Below are positions 1-8,720 of a DNA stretch of 64,000 nucleotides, one piece after another. The stretch's first letter is position 1; each line of letters opens with the position of its first letter. The notes under the pieces are model-generated. The model was given only the letters and a program-made list of their open reading frames with translations, searched no databases and was not told where the DNA came from. A program made the translations under genes and the position numbers. This DNA comes from Candidatus Lernaella stagnicola (GTDB lineage Bacteria > Lernaellota > Lernaellaia > Lernaellales > Lernaellaceae), in assembly GCA_030765525.1 (NCBI GenBank), contig JAVCCK010000034.1, positions 22,126 through 86,125 on the forward strand, written 5' to 3'.

Positions 1-1
1 A

Positions 2-334
2 GTCGACGAGTCGCTCTTTGCGTACCCTGGGCCCAAACCGCAGACCAAAGAGACCGCGATTCTGATGATGTGCGACGTCGTGGAAGCGCGCAGCCGCACC
101 CTCAAGGACCGCACGCCGGAAAACGTGTCGGCGATGATTCGCGAGATGATCGACCGTATCCGCGCCGACGGGCAACTCGACGAATGCCCGCTGACCGAAC
201 CGGATCTTCATCGAATCGTTGAAGCCGTGACCGGCGTGGTGATCGGCATGCAGCACGACCGCATCGCCTATCCGGACCAAATGCGTAAATCGCTGCTGCG
301 CGGGCTTTTCAACAAAAACTATTGGTCGAGTTAA
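2..334 (+). CDS. 7TM-HD family cyclic-dinucleotide phosphodiesterase (PgpH/YqfF type), C-terminal fragment
   Basis: Open from the window edge, so only the last ~110 residues are present. The reading begins with a YPGPKPQTKETAILMM segment, then VEARSRTL and DGQLDECPLT. These are the conserved end of the HD domain of 7TM-HD (PgpH) proteins, which are membrane c-di-AMP/c-di-nucleotide hydrolases. The metal-binding HD residues themselves lie upstream, outside the window. It converges on the kinase gene with a 3-nt gap. The family is recognised from these motifs; substrate is inferred from the family. Confidence 0.75.
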   Translation, partial: VDESLFAYPGPKPQTKETAILMMCDVVEARSRTLKDRTPENVSAMIREMIDRIRADGQLDECPLTEPDLHRIVEAVTGVVIGMQHDRIAYPDQMRKSLLRGLFNKNYWSS

Positions 335-337
335 AGG

Positions 338-2605
338 CTACGCGGCCCTGACCGGAATTTCGATCACTACGATTGTTCCCTTTGGCTGATTGTCGCGCAA
401 CTGCACGGTGCCGCCGTGGTCGTGAACAATCCGGTGTACGATCGACAAACCCAAACCTGTCCCCATTTTCTTGGTGGAAAAGTACGGTTCGAACAAGCGG
501 CTGCGGTAAGCGCCGGGTAGGCCTTCGCCGTCGTCGGCCACTTCCAGCAGCAGGTGTTTGCCGCCGCCGGAAAGGCGCACCGACACGGTGATTTCCCCCG
601 ATCCCGAAATGGCCGCCACGGCGTTGTCGATCACGTTGATCAGGGCGCGCTTGATCTGCTCGCGGTCGAGCATCAGCCGGGGGATGTCGCCGTCGATGTG
701 GGATTCGAACGCGATAGTTTTGTGCGCTTCGCGGAACAGCACGACCGCCTCGTGCACGACGTCGGCGACTTCGGTGGGGGAGGGCTTCGCCTCGGCCATG
801 CGGGCGAATTCCGAGAACTCGCCGACCATCGCCTTCATCTCTTCCACCTGCCGCACGATGATATCGGTGGACTCGAAAAACACCTGGTCCTTTTCCGGGT
901 CGAATCGCGAACCGTAGCGCCGCCGCAAACGTTGCGCCGCCAACTGAATGGGCGTGAGCGGATTCTTGATTTCGTGGGCGATCCGCCGCGCGATCTCCTG
1001 CCACGCGGCCACGCGCTGCGCCCGTAGCAGTTCGGTAAGGTCCTCCACAACCAGCACCGAGCCCTCCGGCCCCTGCGGCGAGCTACGAAAACGAGAAAAA
1101 ACGGCGAGCAAGGTGCGCAGTTCTCCGGCGATTTGCACTTCCACCTGCCGCTGCACGACCGCCGAGGCACTGCGATCCGCCTCCTGCCTCAGCGCTTGGA
1201 AGGCGTTAATGAGCTGTTCGGCGAACACGTCCTGGCCGCGGCGGCCGACGGTGTCGGCGGCGGTGATGGCCAAAATGCGTTCGGCGCTCGGGTTGACGGT
1301 TGTCACCCGCGCCTGGCTGTCGAAGGCGATCACTCCTGCGGCGATGTTGTCGAGCACCGCGGCCATGCTGGCCCGCCGCCGTTCGAGCTCGACGTTGGAA
1401 AGCTCGAGGTTGGTCATCGTTGTTTCGAGCGCGAGGCGGCTGGCCGAGAGGTCGTCGAGCATCTTGTTGAAGGTGTAGACCAGAGCGCCGATTTCGTCGT
1501 CGGCGACCTGTTCGACCCGCACATCCAGTTCGCCCTTGGCCACCGCCTCGGCGCCTTCGGCCAGCAACTGGAGGGGCTCGGTGATCTGCCGGGCCAGGTA
1601 GAAGCCGAACCACGTCGCCGAGAAAAAGATGAAGAACGAAATCAAGCCCAGGTAGACAAAGTAATTCGTGCGAATCGGCGTGCGCAGCAGCTTGAGTTGG
1701 CGGTATTCGTCGTAGGTTTTCTGAATCACCTTCAGGCGGCCCAACAGCGACGCGGGCACGTGAAAACCAACGACAACGACCGCTTTGACGCCGCCGTTCT
1801 CCGTGTCGAGAACCGGCGCCATGCCTCGCGCCAATTCACCGCTGCCCATCGTGTCGGTACGGCTCTTTGTCTCACCCGCGAAGCCTGCTTCGATGAATTT
1901 GCGCGGACTGGATCGCCACGCCTTTGCCGTCAAGGCGCCGCCGACACTCACGAGCGGTTTCGCCGTGGGCGATGGATACAACTCCACCGACTCGACGAGG
2001 ATGATTTCCCGCCGCTTGGCCAATAGGGCCGATAGTTTCTCGGCGGCCTCCGTTTGCGCCGTTTCGTTTTGGTCGTCGCGCCAAACGGCGACCATGTCCT
2101 CGATGGACAACGACTCGGCGAGCTGCTCGGCGTGCGACACGGCCCGGCTCTCGGTAACCCGATAAAGGTTCTGCGCGATGGCCATCGACTCGTTCAGACT
2201 GGTCTCGATTTGCAGGCTGAACCAGCGCTCGATGGAATTGCTGATAAAGGTCATGGCCACGTAAAAGAGCAGGAACGTCGGCACGAGCGCGAAGGCCGCG
2301 AACGCCACGACTAACCGGGTGCGCAGCTTCGCGCCCAGCACGCCGCGTCGTCGTTCGAACACGAGCTTGGTCACATTGCGAAGGATGAGAAAAAGCAGCA
2401 CGCACGCCAGGATCACGTTGACGTTGATGAGCGCGAAAAAAATCAGGTTGCCTTGGCCGATGTCGCCGGCGAAATCGAAAAAGACGCTTTCCGACCAGAA
2501 CAAAATCGCCAGAACCAGCGCAATGATACCAGCGGCGATCAGTTCGCGACGCCGCCGCACGGCATCCCGCTCCGGATCACTCCGGCTGGTTCGTTGGCGT
2601 GTCAT
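338..2605 (-). CDS. ntrY: NtrY-like membrane sensor histidine kinase
   Basis: A 755-aa membrane kinase. Three hydrophobic spans lie in the first ~120 residues and a fourth near 316-337, bracketing a ~190-aa extracytoplasmic sensor region. These are followed by HAMP (ARQITEPLQLLAEGAEAV), a PAS domain (~410-520), an H-box AHEIKNPLTPIQ with the phospho-His near residue 543, an N-box INVIDNAVAAI, a G1 box DDGEGLPG and a G2 box GTGLGLSIV. Architecture and length fit NtrY. It overlaps the DUF4390 gene upstream by 29 nt, the usual DUF4390-ntrY order. The usual ntrX response-regulator gene is not directly downstream: the next gene is the convergent HD hydrolase. The signal sensed is unknown. Confidence 0.88.
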   Translation of the reverse strand: MTRQRTSRSDPERDAVRRRRELIAAGIIALVLAILFWSESVFFDFAGDIGQGNLIFFALINVNVILACVLLFLILRNVTKLVFERRRGVLGAKLRTRLVVAFAAFALVPTFLLFYVAMTFISNSIERWFSLQIETSLNESMAIAQNLYRVTESRAVSHAEQLAESLSIEDMVAVWRDDQNETAQTEAAEKLSALLAKRREIILVESVELYPSPTAKPLVSVGGALTAKAWRSSPRKFIEAGFAGETKSRTDTMGSGELARGMAPVLDTENGGVKAVVVVGFHVPASLLGRLKVIQKTYDEYRQLKLLRTPIRTNYFVYLGLISFFIFFSATWFGFYLARQITEPLQLLAEGAEAVAKGELDVRVEQVADDEIGALVYTFNKMLDDLSASRLALETTMTNLELSNVELERRRASMAAVLDNIAAGVIAFDSQARVTTVNPSAERILAITAADTVGRRGQDVFAEQLINAFQALRQEADRSASAVVQRQVEVQIAGELRTLLAVFSRFRSSPQGPEGSVLVVEDLTELLRAQRVAAWQEIARRIAHEIKNPLTPIQLAAQRLRRRYGSRFDPEKDQVFFESTDIIVRQVEEMKAMVGEFSEFARMAEAKPSPTEVADVVHEAVVLFREAHKTIAFESHIDGDIPRLMLDREQIKRALINVIDNAVAAISGSGEITVSVRLSGGGKHLLLEVADDGEGLPGAYRSRLFEPYFSTKKMGTGLGLSIVHRIVHDHGGTVQLRDNQPKGTIVVIEIPVRAA

Positions 2606-3182
2606 CGCTCACTCCGTCGGGAAGTTCAATTCGCAACCACGGCGTTTTAAAATCCCACAGGTTGGCGAAAAAGAAGATGCGGTTGAGGTACAGCGGCCAA
2701 TCCACGGGATCAAGCTCCGCTTTGACGCGCACGTAGTGGCTTGCGTCCGCCTGGAGCGCCGGGACGACCGCCACGGGAAAACCCTGGAACTCAGTCAACC
2801 ATTTCTTGGCTTCGCTTAGGTCTTTGGTTTGACGGTCTTTCTCGTTGGAACCCAGCGTGACCGTGAAGGCCTTTTTCAACGTGTCGTATTTGATTGTGCG
2901 CCGCACCTGCCAATTGTAGATGCGCTGATCGGGCCACGCGTTGACCACGCGGTAGACCTCGAAGAAATACGTGAAGGTTTGCGGAATGCCCGACAGGATG
3001 GCCTCTTCCATTTTCGGCGTGAACGCGCCCTCTACCTTAAAAGAGACGGACAGCACGTGCCCCGCGCGTTGGCTGCTCGCTCCGGTCAGGGTCGCTTCGG
3101 CCGCCTGGACGACGTTCCACGTCAGCAAAAGAACGCCGATTGCGAGACAAGCCCCCAATTGATGTCGACGCATTCGGTGCAA
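2577..3182 (-). CDS. DUF4390 exported protein
   Basis: About 200 aa, with an N-terminal signal sequence (GACLAIGVLLLTWNVVQA) followed by a compact beta-rich domain ending in FFANLWDFKTPWLRIELP. This is the DUF4390 family commonly encoded just upstream of ntrY; function unknown, probably periplasmic. I chose a TTG start because AAGGAG sits 5 nt ahead of it. ATG starts at 3173, 3200 and 3218 are possible alternatives. It overlaps the kinase gene, so translation is probably coupled. Confidence 0.75.
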   Translation of the reverse strand: MHRMRRHQLGACLAIGVLLLTWNVVQAAEATLTGASSQRAGHVLSVSFKVEGAFTPKMEEAILSGIPQTFTYFFEVYRVVNAWPDQRIYNWQVRRTIKYDTLKKAFTVTLGSNEKDRQTKDLSEAKKWLTEFQGFPVAVVPALQADASHYVRVKAELDPVDWPLYLNRIFFFANLWDFKTPWLRIELPDGVSDDTPTNQPE

Positions 3183-3277
3183 TGAGACTCCTTGCCGCAT
3201 AGGGATTTTCGCCGCCATCCTACAGGCAATGCCGCGGGCTGTTCAAGTTGGCCGCCACCGGGTTAAGCTTCCCGGCG

Positions 3278-4270
3278 ATGAAAACGCGGTCTCACGCCGG
3301 AATCCCGAAAGCGGTTTGGATGGCTCTTGTCCTGACTGTCGCCCTTCTCGTGTGGTTCACAATCGAAGCGGCGTTGGACCATTTCGACCCCGCCGGCCGC
3401 ATCGACAACGGGGATTTGCCCGACAAGCTTCGTACTTGGAACTTACGCGAGCACACCAACCTATTCCGCATCTTCGACGAGGCGACGTCAATCGCCCTTC
3501 GTGGAGAAAGCTGGCCGATCGCCAAGCCGCCGGGCGAGCGGCGGGTTCTTTGTCTCGGATCTTCCAGTACCTATGGCGCGGGATTGAGCGCCGAGCAGGC
3601 TTATCCGGCCCGCCTGGAAGCGCGTCTCGGGACGGGGTTTCAAGTCGGCAACGCCGGGTGGGGCGGCTACAACTCGTTTCAATTGAGCATCTACCTGCGG
3701 CAGGTCTTGCTACGCACTCAACCGGATTTCCTCGTTTTCTATTACGGCGGCAACGAGCAGTTCGGCGCCGATACCATCGCCTACTGGCGATACGCCACGG
3801 GATTGTTGGAAGGGTTTGAGGGCACGCCGGACGAGGCCGAAATGGCGCTTCGCTACGGGACGACGAACCGCGCGGCCATCGCGGTTATCGATCGCCTGCA
3901 CCGTTCGCGTTTGTACATCCACCTGCGCGACGCCGTGGTGGGCGCACGCCGAGCGCGTTTTGAGCCGAGCGAAGCCGACCGCTTGGATTCCGCCGTCGTC
4001 CTGCAAAAAATTGTCGACGCCGCCGAATCGGCCGGGGCGCGAGTGATTCTCATTCCGGAAGTGGAAGTGGGGCGCGGCTTGGTCAACCGCGCTTATGACC
4101 GGCTGATGTTCGACGCCGCGATGGATAGCCAAGCGGTGTATTTTTACATCCCGGAGGGGATACGCGAGCCGGAAAATTTCATCGACACAGTTCATTTTAA
4201 TCAGAAGGGCGCCGACCGCCTCGCCGAACTCGTCGCGCCGTTGGTCCGAAAAGGACTGCGCAGGCCGTAA
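3278..4270 (+). CDS. Membrane-anchored SGNH/GDSL-family hydrolase
   Basis: About 330 aa with one N-terminal hydrophobic anchor (VWMALVLTVALLVWFTIEA). SGNH blocks are visible: LCLGSSSTYGAG with the nucleophile Ser near residue 95, GNAGWGGYNSFQ (Gly block), YYGGNEQF (Asn block) and DTVHFNQKGADRLAEL (catalytic Asp/His near 301-304). The family covers esterases and acyl or deacylating enzymes acting on lipids or polysaccharides; the substrate cannot be told. The ATG start is preferred to the TTG 30 nt upstream because it places the positive residues right before the anchor. No operon partner is evident. Confidence 0.78.
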   Translation: MKTRSHAGIPKAVWMALVLTVALLVWFTIEAALDHFDPAGRIDNGDLPDKLRTWNLREHTNLFRIFDEATSIALRGESWPIAKPPGERRVLCLGSSSTYGAGLSAEQAYPARLEARLGTGFQVGNAGWGGYNSFQLSIYLRQVLLRTQPDFLVFYYGGNEQFGADTIAYWRYATGLLEGFEGTPDEAEMALRYGTTNRAAIAVIDRLHRSRLYIHLRDAVVGARRARFEPSEADRLDSAVVLQKIVDAAESAGARVILIPEVEVGRGLVNRAYDRLMFDAAMDSQAVYFYIPEGIREPENFIDTVHFNQKGADRLAELVAPLVRKGLRRP

Positions 4271-4343
4271 GCTGTTGAGACCGGATCCTCTGTGATACAT
4301 TGACCTCGTCGCGGAATTGTTTGCAGCCGAAAGGTGCTCTCTC

Positions 4344-5042
4344 ATGGCACACCCATGTTGCGCGAAATGTGGCGCGGCGATCCATTCGGAAGATACCGGC
4401 GTCTGCCCCCATTGCGGCGCCCCGCTCGATGCGGACCACTCCGAGCCGCCCGAACCCGTGACACATCCTTGCGTACACGTTGCCTGGATTCTCGCCCTCG
4501 CGTACCCCTTACTTCTGCTGGGAACCGTAAAACTCATTATCGTTTTCGACGCGGCGTTGGGTCCGGAAGCCAAGGAATCCGCAGATAAGTTGATTGGCTG
4601 CATTTTCTTCGGTTTGCCGATCATCATTCTGGCGATCGGGATTACCACGCTGCGGAAGATCAAGCGCGATTCGACAAGGTTCAAAGGCCTGACTCCGGCT
4701 ACCATCGGAGTGGTCGTCAGCGGCTGCATTTGCGCCTTGATTGCGTATCTCCTGGTCGCGTCGCTTTTCTTTTCCCCGAAAAAGCGAGCCTACAACGCGT
4801 CAGCCCAGAGCAGCGGTCGTTGCGCGAAATTGGCGGAGGAGGTCTATTTTCAAAGGCAAGGCGGCGAAGATCACGACGCCTGCTATAGCTGTGAACTCGA
4901 GGAACTGCTTACCGTGGACAAGCACCTCGCCGATGACCCAGGCGTCACGTTCGTTTTCAGCGTATGCACGCAGTCCGGATATACGTTCACGACCACGCAC
5001 GCCAAAGACGAAAGGCAAAATCGGCATACTTTTACCGACTAG
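4344..5042 (+). CDS. Zinc-ribbon membrane protein, function unknown
   Basis: A 232-aa protein that opens with a zinc-ribbon: CCAKCGAAI then CPHCGAPL, i.e. two CxxC knuckles. Three hydrophobic spans follow (around WILALAYPLLLLGTVKLI, CIFFGLPIIILAIGITTL and VVVSGCICALIAYLLVA), then a ~75-aa hydrophilic C-terminal region containing a CYSCELEELL segment. Zinc-ribbon plus transmembrane proteins of this kind are widespread and mostly uncharacterised. The ATG was chosen over a TTG 27 nt upstream because the ribbon then starts at residue 4. Confidence 0.6.
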   Translation: MAHPCCAKCGAAIHSEDTGVCPHCGAPLDADHSEPPEPVTHPCVHVAWILALAYPLLLLGTVKLIIVFDAALGPEAKESADKLIGCIFFGLPIIILAIGITTLRKIKRDSTRFKGLTPATIGVVVSGCICALIAYLLVASLFFSPKKRAYNASAQSSGRCAKLAEEVYFQRQGGEDHDACYSCELEELLTVDKHLADDPGVTFVFSVCTQSGYTFTTTHAKDERQNRHTFTD

Positions 5043-5168
5043 GAATCGCTTTCGTTCGTGAGAATTTTCGTCTTTCCGATTTTTCCGGCCGACCACCCGG
5101 TGACTTGCGAGGACACCCGCCCGGCGTTATGGTCTCGACCTTAAGAACCTTAGACAACGAGGCGAGTC

Positions 5169-6470
5169 ATGAGTCTGTTTTCCCGTAAAAAGAAAAAAGC
5201 CGTGGTGCTCGGCTTGGATGGCGTACCGCACACGTTGCTGCAACAGTTTCTGGCGCAGGGCATTTTACCGAACATGAAGCGAATTTTCGACCAAGGGAAC
5301 CTGCGGCGCATGGAAGTGACGGTGCCGGAAATTTCCTCGGTAAGTTGGCCCAGTTTCATGACCGGCGTCGATCCCGGTACGCACGGCGTCTTCGGCTTCA
5401 CGGAATTGCTGGAAAATTCCTACGATATGTATTTCCCGAATTTCACGCACATCAAGGCGCCGACGATTTGGGACCAACTGGAAAAGCAGGGCAAGCGCAG
5501 CATCGTGCTCAACCAGCCCGGCACTTATCCGGCCAAGCGGATCAACGGCGTGCTGGTCTCCGGCTTCGTGGCCATCGAAATGCACAAGGCGGTGTTTCCG
5601 GCCAAGTACATCGGCAAACTCAAACGCCTCGACTACGACATCGATATCGACACCAACATCGCCCGGAAAAACCACAACTTCGCCTTCCAGGAACTCGATC
5701 GTACCCTCGAAGGACGCCGCAAGGCCGTGGATTTGCTCTGGGATAACGAAGAGTGGGACTACTTCGAACTGGTCGTGACCGGCACCGACCGCCTCCACCA
5801 CTATCTGTGGCACGCGCTCACCGACGAAAACCACCGGCACCACGAGCGCGCGATCGGCTACTACCGCGCCGTCGACGCCTTCGCCGGCGAAATGGCCGAG
5901 CGCTACGTCAAGGCGACCAAAGACGACTCGCTGTCCGGATTTTTCATGCTCAGCGACCACGGGTTCTGCGCGCTGGAAAAGGAAGTTGCCCTGACGCGCT
6001 TTCTGCTGGAAAAAGGCCTGATGAAATTCGACACCGAAGAGCCGACCGAACTGGGTGAGATATCCAGTGAATCCAAGGTTTTCCTGATGGATCCCAACCG
6101 CATTTACGTGCATACCAGTGACCGCTTTCCCAAGGGTGGGGTAGATCCCGCCGACAAGGCGAAAGTCGTCGAGGATGTGAAAGCCGCGTTGGGCGAACTG
6201 GAATTCGAAGGCCGGAAACTGGTGAGGCGCTTTTTCCACCAGGAAGAAGCGTATCACGGGCCGTTTGCCGCTCAGGGGCCGGATTTGGTTGCCGTTTCGA
6301 TCGACGGTTTCGATTTCAAGGGCTCGCCGGATCGCCGGGAAGTGTTCGGTCATTTCGGTTTGACCGGCATGCACAACCAAAACGACGCCTTCTTATGGAC
6401 GACGAAACCGGTGGACGAGGTCCCCATCATCACGCAGGTCGCGGGGTTGATTTTGGACCACCTCAAGTAG
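5169..6470 (+). CDS. Alkaline-phosphatase-superfamily phosphodiesterase/nucleotide pyrophosphatase-like protein (1 of 3)
   Basis: A 433-aa soluble protein of the type I phosphodiesterase/nucleotide pyrophosphatase fold. The first metal motif VVLGLDGVPHTLL is near residue 13, the nucleophile region SVSWPSFMTGVDPGTHG near 58, and later metal ligands are in GTDRLHHYLW and MLSDHGFCALE. No signal peptide is visible. It is the first of three related enzymes in a row. Such proteins hydrolyse phosphodiester or sulfate bonds; the real substrate is unknown. A conserved block of similar genes acting on surface lipids or glycans is an inference. Confidence 0.75.
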   Translation: MSLFSRKKKKAVVLGLDGVPHTLLQQFLAQGILPNMKRIFDQGNLRRMEVTVPEISSVSWPSFMTGVDPGTHGVFGFTELLENSYDMYFPNFTHIKAPTIWDQLEKQGKRSIVLNQPGTYPAKRINGVLVSGFVAIEMHKAVFPAKYIGKLKRLDYDIDIDTNIARKNHNFAFQELDRTLEGRRKAVDLLWDNEEWDYFELVVTGTDRLHHYLWHALTDENHRHHERAIGYYRAVDAFAGEMAERYVKATKDDSLSGFFMLSDHGFCALEKEVALTRFLLEKGLMKFDTEEPTELGEISSESKVFLMDPNRIYVHTSDRFPKGGVDPADKAKVVEDVKAALGELEFEGRKLVRRFFHQEEAYHGPFAAQGPDLVAVSIDGFDFKGSPDRREVFGHFGLTGMHNQNDAFLWTTKPVDEVPIITQVAGLILDHLK

Positions 6471-6511
6471 TAAGAATTCGCAATAAGCGAGGGGCGGCTT
6501 GCCTAGTGGCG

Positions 6512-6529
6512 GTAGGCGCCCTACTTTTT
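6512..6529 (+). terminator. Short terminator-like hairpin after the first phosphodiesterase gene
   Basis: GTAGG-CGC-CCTAC followed directly by TTTTT. The stem is only 5 bp, so termination may be partial. It lies in the 105-nt gap before the next gene of the cluster. Confidence 0.4.
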
Positions 6530-6575
6530 ATCGCGGCCGTGATGTGTCGCCAGAATGGACGGTAGGATACAATTC

Positions 6576-8720
6576 ATGCGTAAGTTTGCGCTTTTATTTG
6601 TGATTTCGGCGGTTCTGCTACCCGCAGTGCCCGCCTTCGCGTATGTCGGACCTGGGGCGGGCATTGCCTTCGGCACCGGCATTTTCTTCATGGTGGCCAC
6701 TTTTTTCGTGGCTGTGGCGATGCTGGCGATCTGGCCGATTCGCTTTTTGATCGTACGTTTGCGTCAACGTAAAGCGCGCAAGCGGGCGCTGGTGAAGCGG
6801 GTTGTGGTGTTGGGTTTGGACGGCCTGGATCCCGACCTGGTCGAAAAGTGGATGGCCGAGGGCCACCTGCCCGCGTTCTCCAAACTCGCCGCCGGCGATT
6901 TGGGGCAGGGCGGATTCTTCCGGCTCGGTACGACGTTCCCCGCTGTGAGCCCCGTGGCGTGGTCGAGTTTCATGACCGGCGCCAACCCGGGCCGGCACAA
7001 CATCTACGATTTCCTCGCCCGCGACCCGCGCACCTACCTGCCGATGCTGTCCTCGGCCTACATCGGCGAGTCGCAGCGGTCGATTCAATTGGGCAAATAC
7101 AAAATACCGCTGGGCAAACCGGAACTGCGTCTGTTGCGCAAAAGCAAACCTTTTTGGACCGTGCTCGGCGAGCATCGGATTTTCTCCAACATCATTCGCG
7201 TGCCGATCACTTTCCCGCCGGAGAAATTCAACGGCGTGCTGATCTCGGGCATGTGTGTACCGGACTTGCGCGGCAGCCAGGGCACCTTCAGCTTTTTCAC
7301 AACGCGATCGGCCGACGACCGGGAAGTCGGCGACCAACAGGCCAGCGAGGGCGGCGTGATCCTGTCGCTGCGGCGCGACGAGCAGAAAAGCGCGGTCTTC
7401 CACGGCGAACTGACCGGTCCGCCCGACGGCCTGCTGGAAGAGGCGCCGGAACTGACAATTCCCTTTTCGGTGAAGGTGTCCAACAACGGCAAGGGCCACA
7501 TTCTCTCGCTGCCCAACGAAGATATGCCGCTGAAGATCGGCGAGTTTTCCGACTGGGTGTCGCTGCAGTTCAAGGCTTCGCTGAAACTGAAGGTCAGCGG
7601 TATCGCGCGCTTCATGCTCACCGAGGCGGGCGATCAGGTCAGCCTGTACGTCACCCCCATCAACCTCGACCCGTCCAAGCCGGTGTTTCCCATCAGTCAT
7701 CCGCCGCAATACGGCGTGTATATGGCCAAGTTGATCGGCCCCTACGCCAACCTCGGCCTGGCCGAAGACACTTGGGTGCTCAACGAACGCTTGCTGACCG
7801 ACGGCCAATTCCTGACCGAAACCGATCTCATTCACCAAGAGCGCGAAAAGATGTTTTTCGACGCGCTCAAGAAAACCAAGCAGGGCTGCGTCGTCTGCGT
7901 ATTCGACGACACCGACCGCATTCAGCACATGTTCTATCGCTACCTGGTCGACGACCACCCGGCGCTGCGCGAAGACGATTCGCCCGAACACAAGGATGCG
8001 ATTCTCCGGCTCTACAAGTGGAGCGACGACTTGCTCGCCCGCACCTTGAAGAAACTCAAGAAGGGCGACGCGCTGATCGTGATGAGCGATCACGGCTTCA
8101 AGCCTTTCATACGCGGCATCAACTTGAATTCTTGGCTGTACTTGAACGGCTATCTGTACCTAAAAGAGGGTGCCAAACCCGGCACCGGCAAATGGTTGTC
8201 GGATGTCGATTGGTCCCGCACGCGCGCCTATCAAGTGGGGCTGGGCGGCATGTACCTGAACATCGCCGGGCGCGAGGGGCAGGGGATCGTCGCGCCGGAG
8301 GACGCCGCGGCGCTCAAGCGGGAGATCATCGAGAAACTGCGCGGGATGTACGACGAAAAGCGCGGTGAAACGGCGATCAACGACGTGTGGGACGCCGAGG
8401 ATCTTTACACCGGGCCGTACAAGGCCAACGCACCCGATTTGATTATCGGCTACAACGTCGGCTACCGCGCCAGTTGGGACGGCACGACCGGCGTAGTGGA
8501 CGAGCGCGTGTTGGAAGACAACACCAAAGCATGGTCCGGCGACCACTGCATGGACCCGCGTTGCGTGCCCGGCTCCCTGTTCACCAACTTCCCCATCAAC
8601 AAATCCGACCCGTCCATCATGGACCTGGCGCCGACGATTTTGCAGATGCTCGGCGTGGATAGTCCGGCCTACATGGACGGCGTGTCACTCGTGAAAAAAG
8701 AAAAGGAGACGGCGTCATGA
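6576..8720 (+). CDS. Membrane-anchored alkaline-phosphatase-superfamily protein (2 of 3)
   Basis: About 714 aa. An N-terminal signal/anchor (KFALLFVISAVLLPAVPAFA) is followed by a second hydrophobic span and a basic stretch (VRLRQRKARKRA). The phosphodiesterase domain then shows VVVLGLDGLDPDLVEKW, a nucleophile region VAWSSFMTGANPGRHN and metal ligands in DDTDRIQHMFYR, MSDHGFKPF and GDHCMDP. A ~150-residue beta-rich insertion separates the two halves. It resembles the next gene along its full length, so the two look like tandem paralogues. The ATG at 6576 gives a clean signal peptide; an ATG 21 nt upstream is in frame. It overlaps the following gene by 4 nt (ATGA). Confidence 0.78.
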   Translation: MRKFALLFVISAVLLPAVPAFAYVGPGAGIAFGTGIFFMVATFFVAVAMLAIWPIRFLIVRLRQRKARKRALVKRVVVLGLDGLDPDLVEKWMAEGHLPAFSKLAAGDLGQGGFFRLGTTFPAVSPVAWSSFMTGANPGRHNIYDFLARDPRTYLPMLSSAYIGESQRSIQLGKYKIPLGKPELRLLRKSKPFWTVLGEHRIFSNIIRVPITFPPEKFNGVLISGMCVPDLRGSQGTFSFFTTRSADDREVGDQQASEGGVILSLRRDEQKSAVFHGELTGPPDGLLEEAPELTIPFSVKVSNNGKGHILSLPNEDMPLKIGEFSDWVSLQFKASLKLKVSGIARFMLTEAGDQVSLYVTPINLDPSKPVFPISHPPQYGVYMAKLIGPYANLGLAEDTWVLNERLLTDGQFLTETDLIHQEREKMFFDALKKTKQGCVVCVFDDTDRIQHMFYRYLVDDHPALREDDSPEHKDAILRLYKWSDDLLARTLKKLKKGDALIVMSDHGFKPFIRGINLNSWLYLNGYLYLKEGAKPGTGKWLSDVDWSRTRAYQVGLGGMYLNIAGREGQGIVAPEDAAALKREIIEKLRGMYDEKRGETAINDVWDAEDLYTGPYKANAPDLIIGYNVGYRASWDGTTGVVDERVLEDNTKAWSGDHCMDPRCVPGSLFTNFPINKSDPSIMDLAPTILQMLGVDSPAYMDGVSLVKKEKETAS

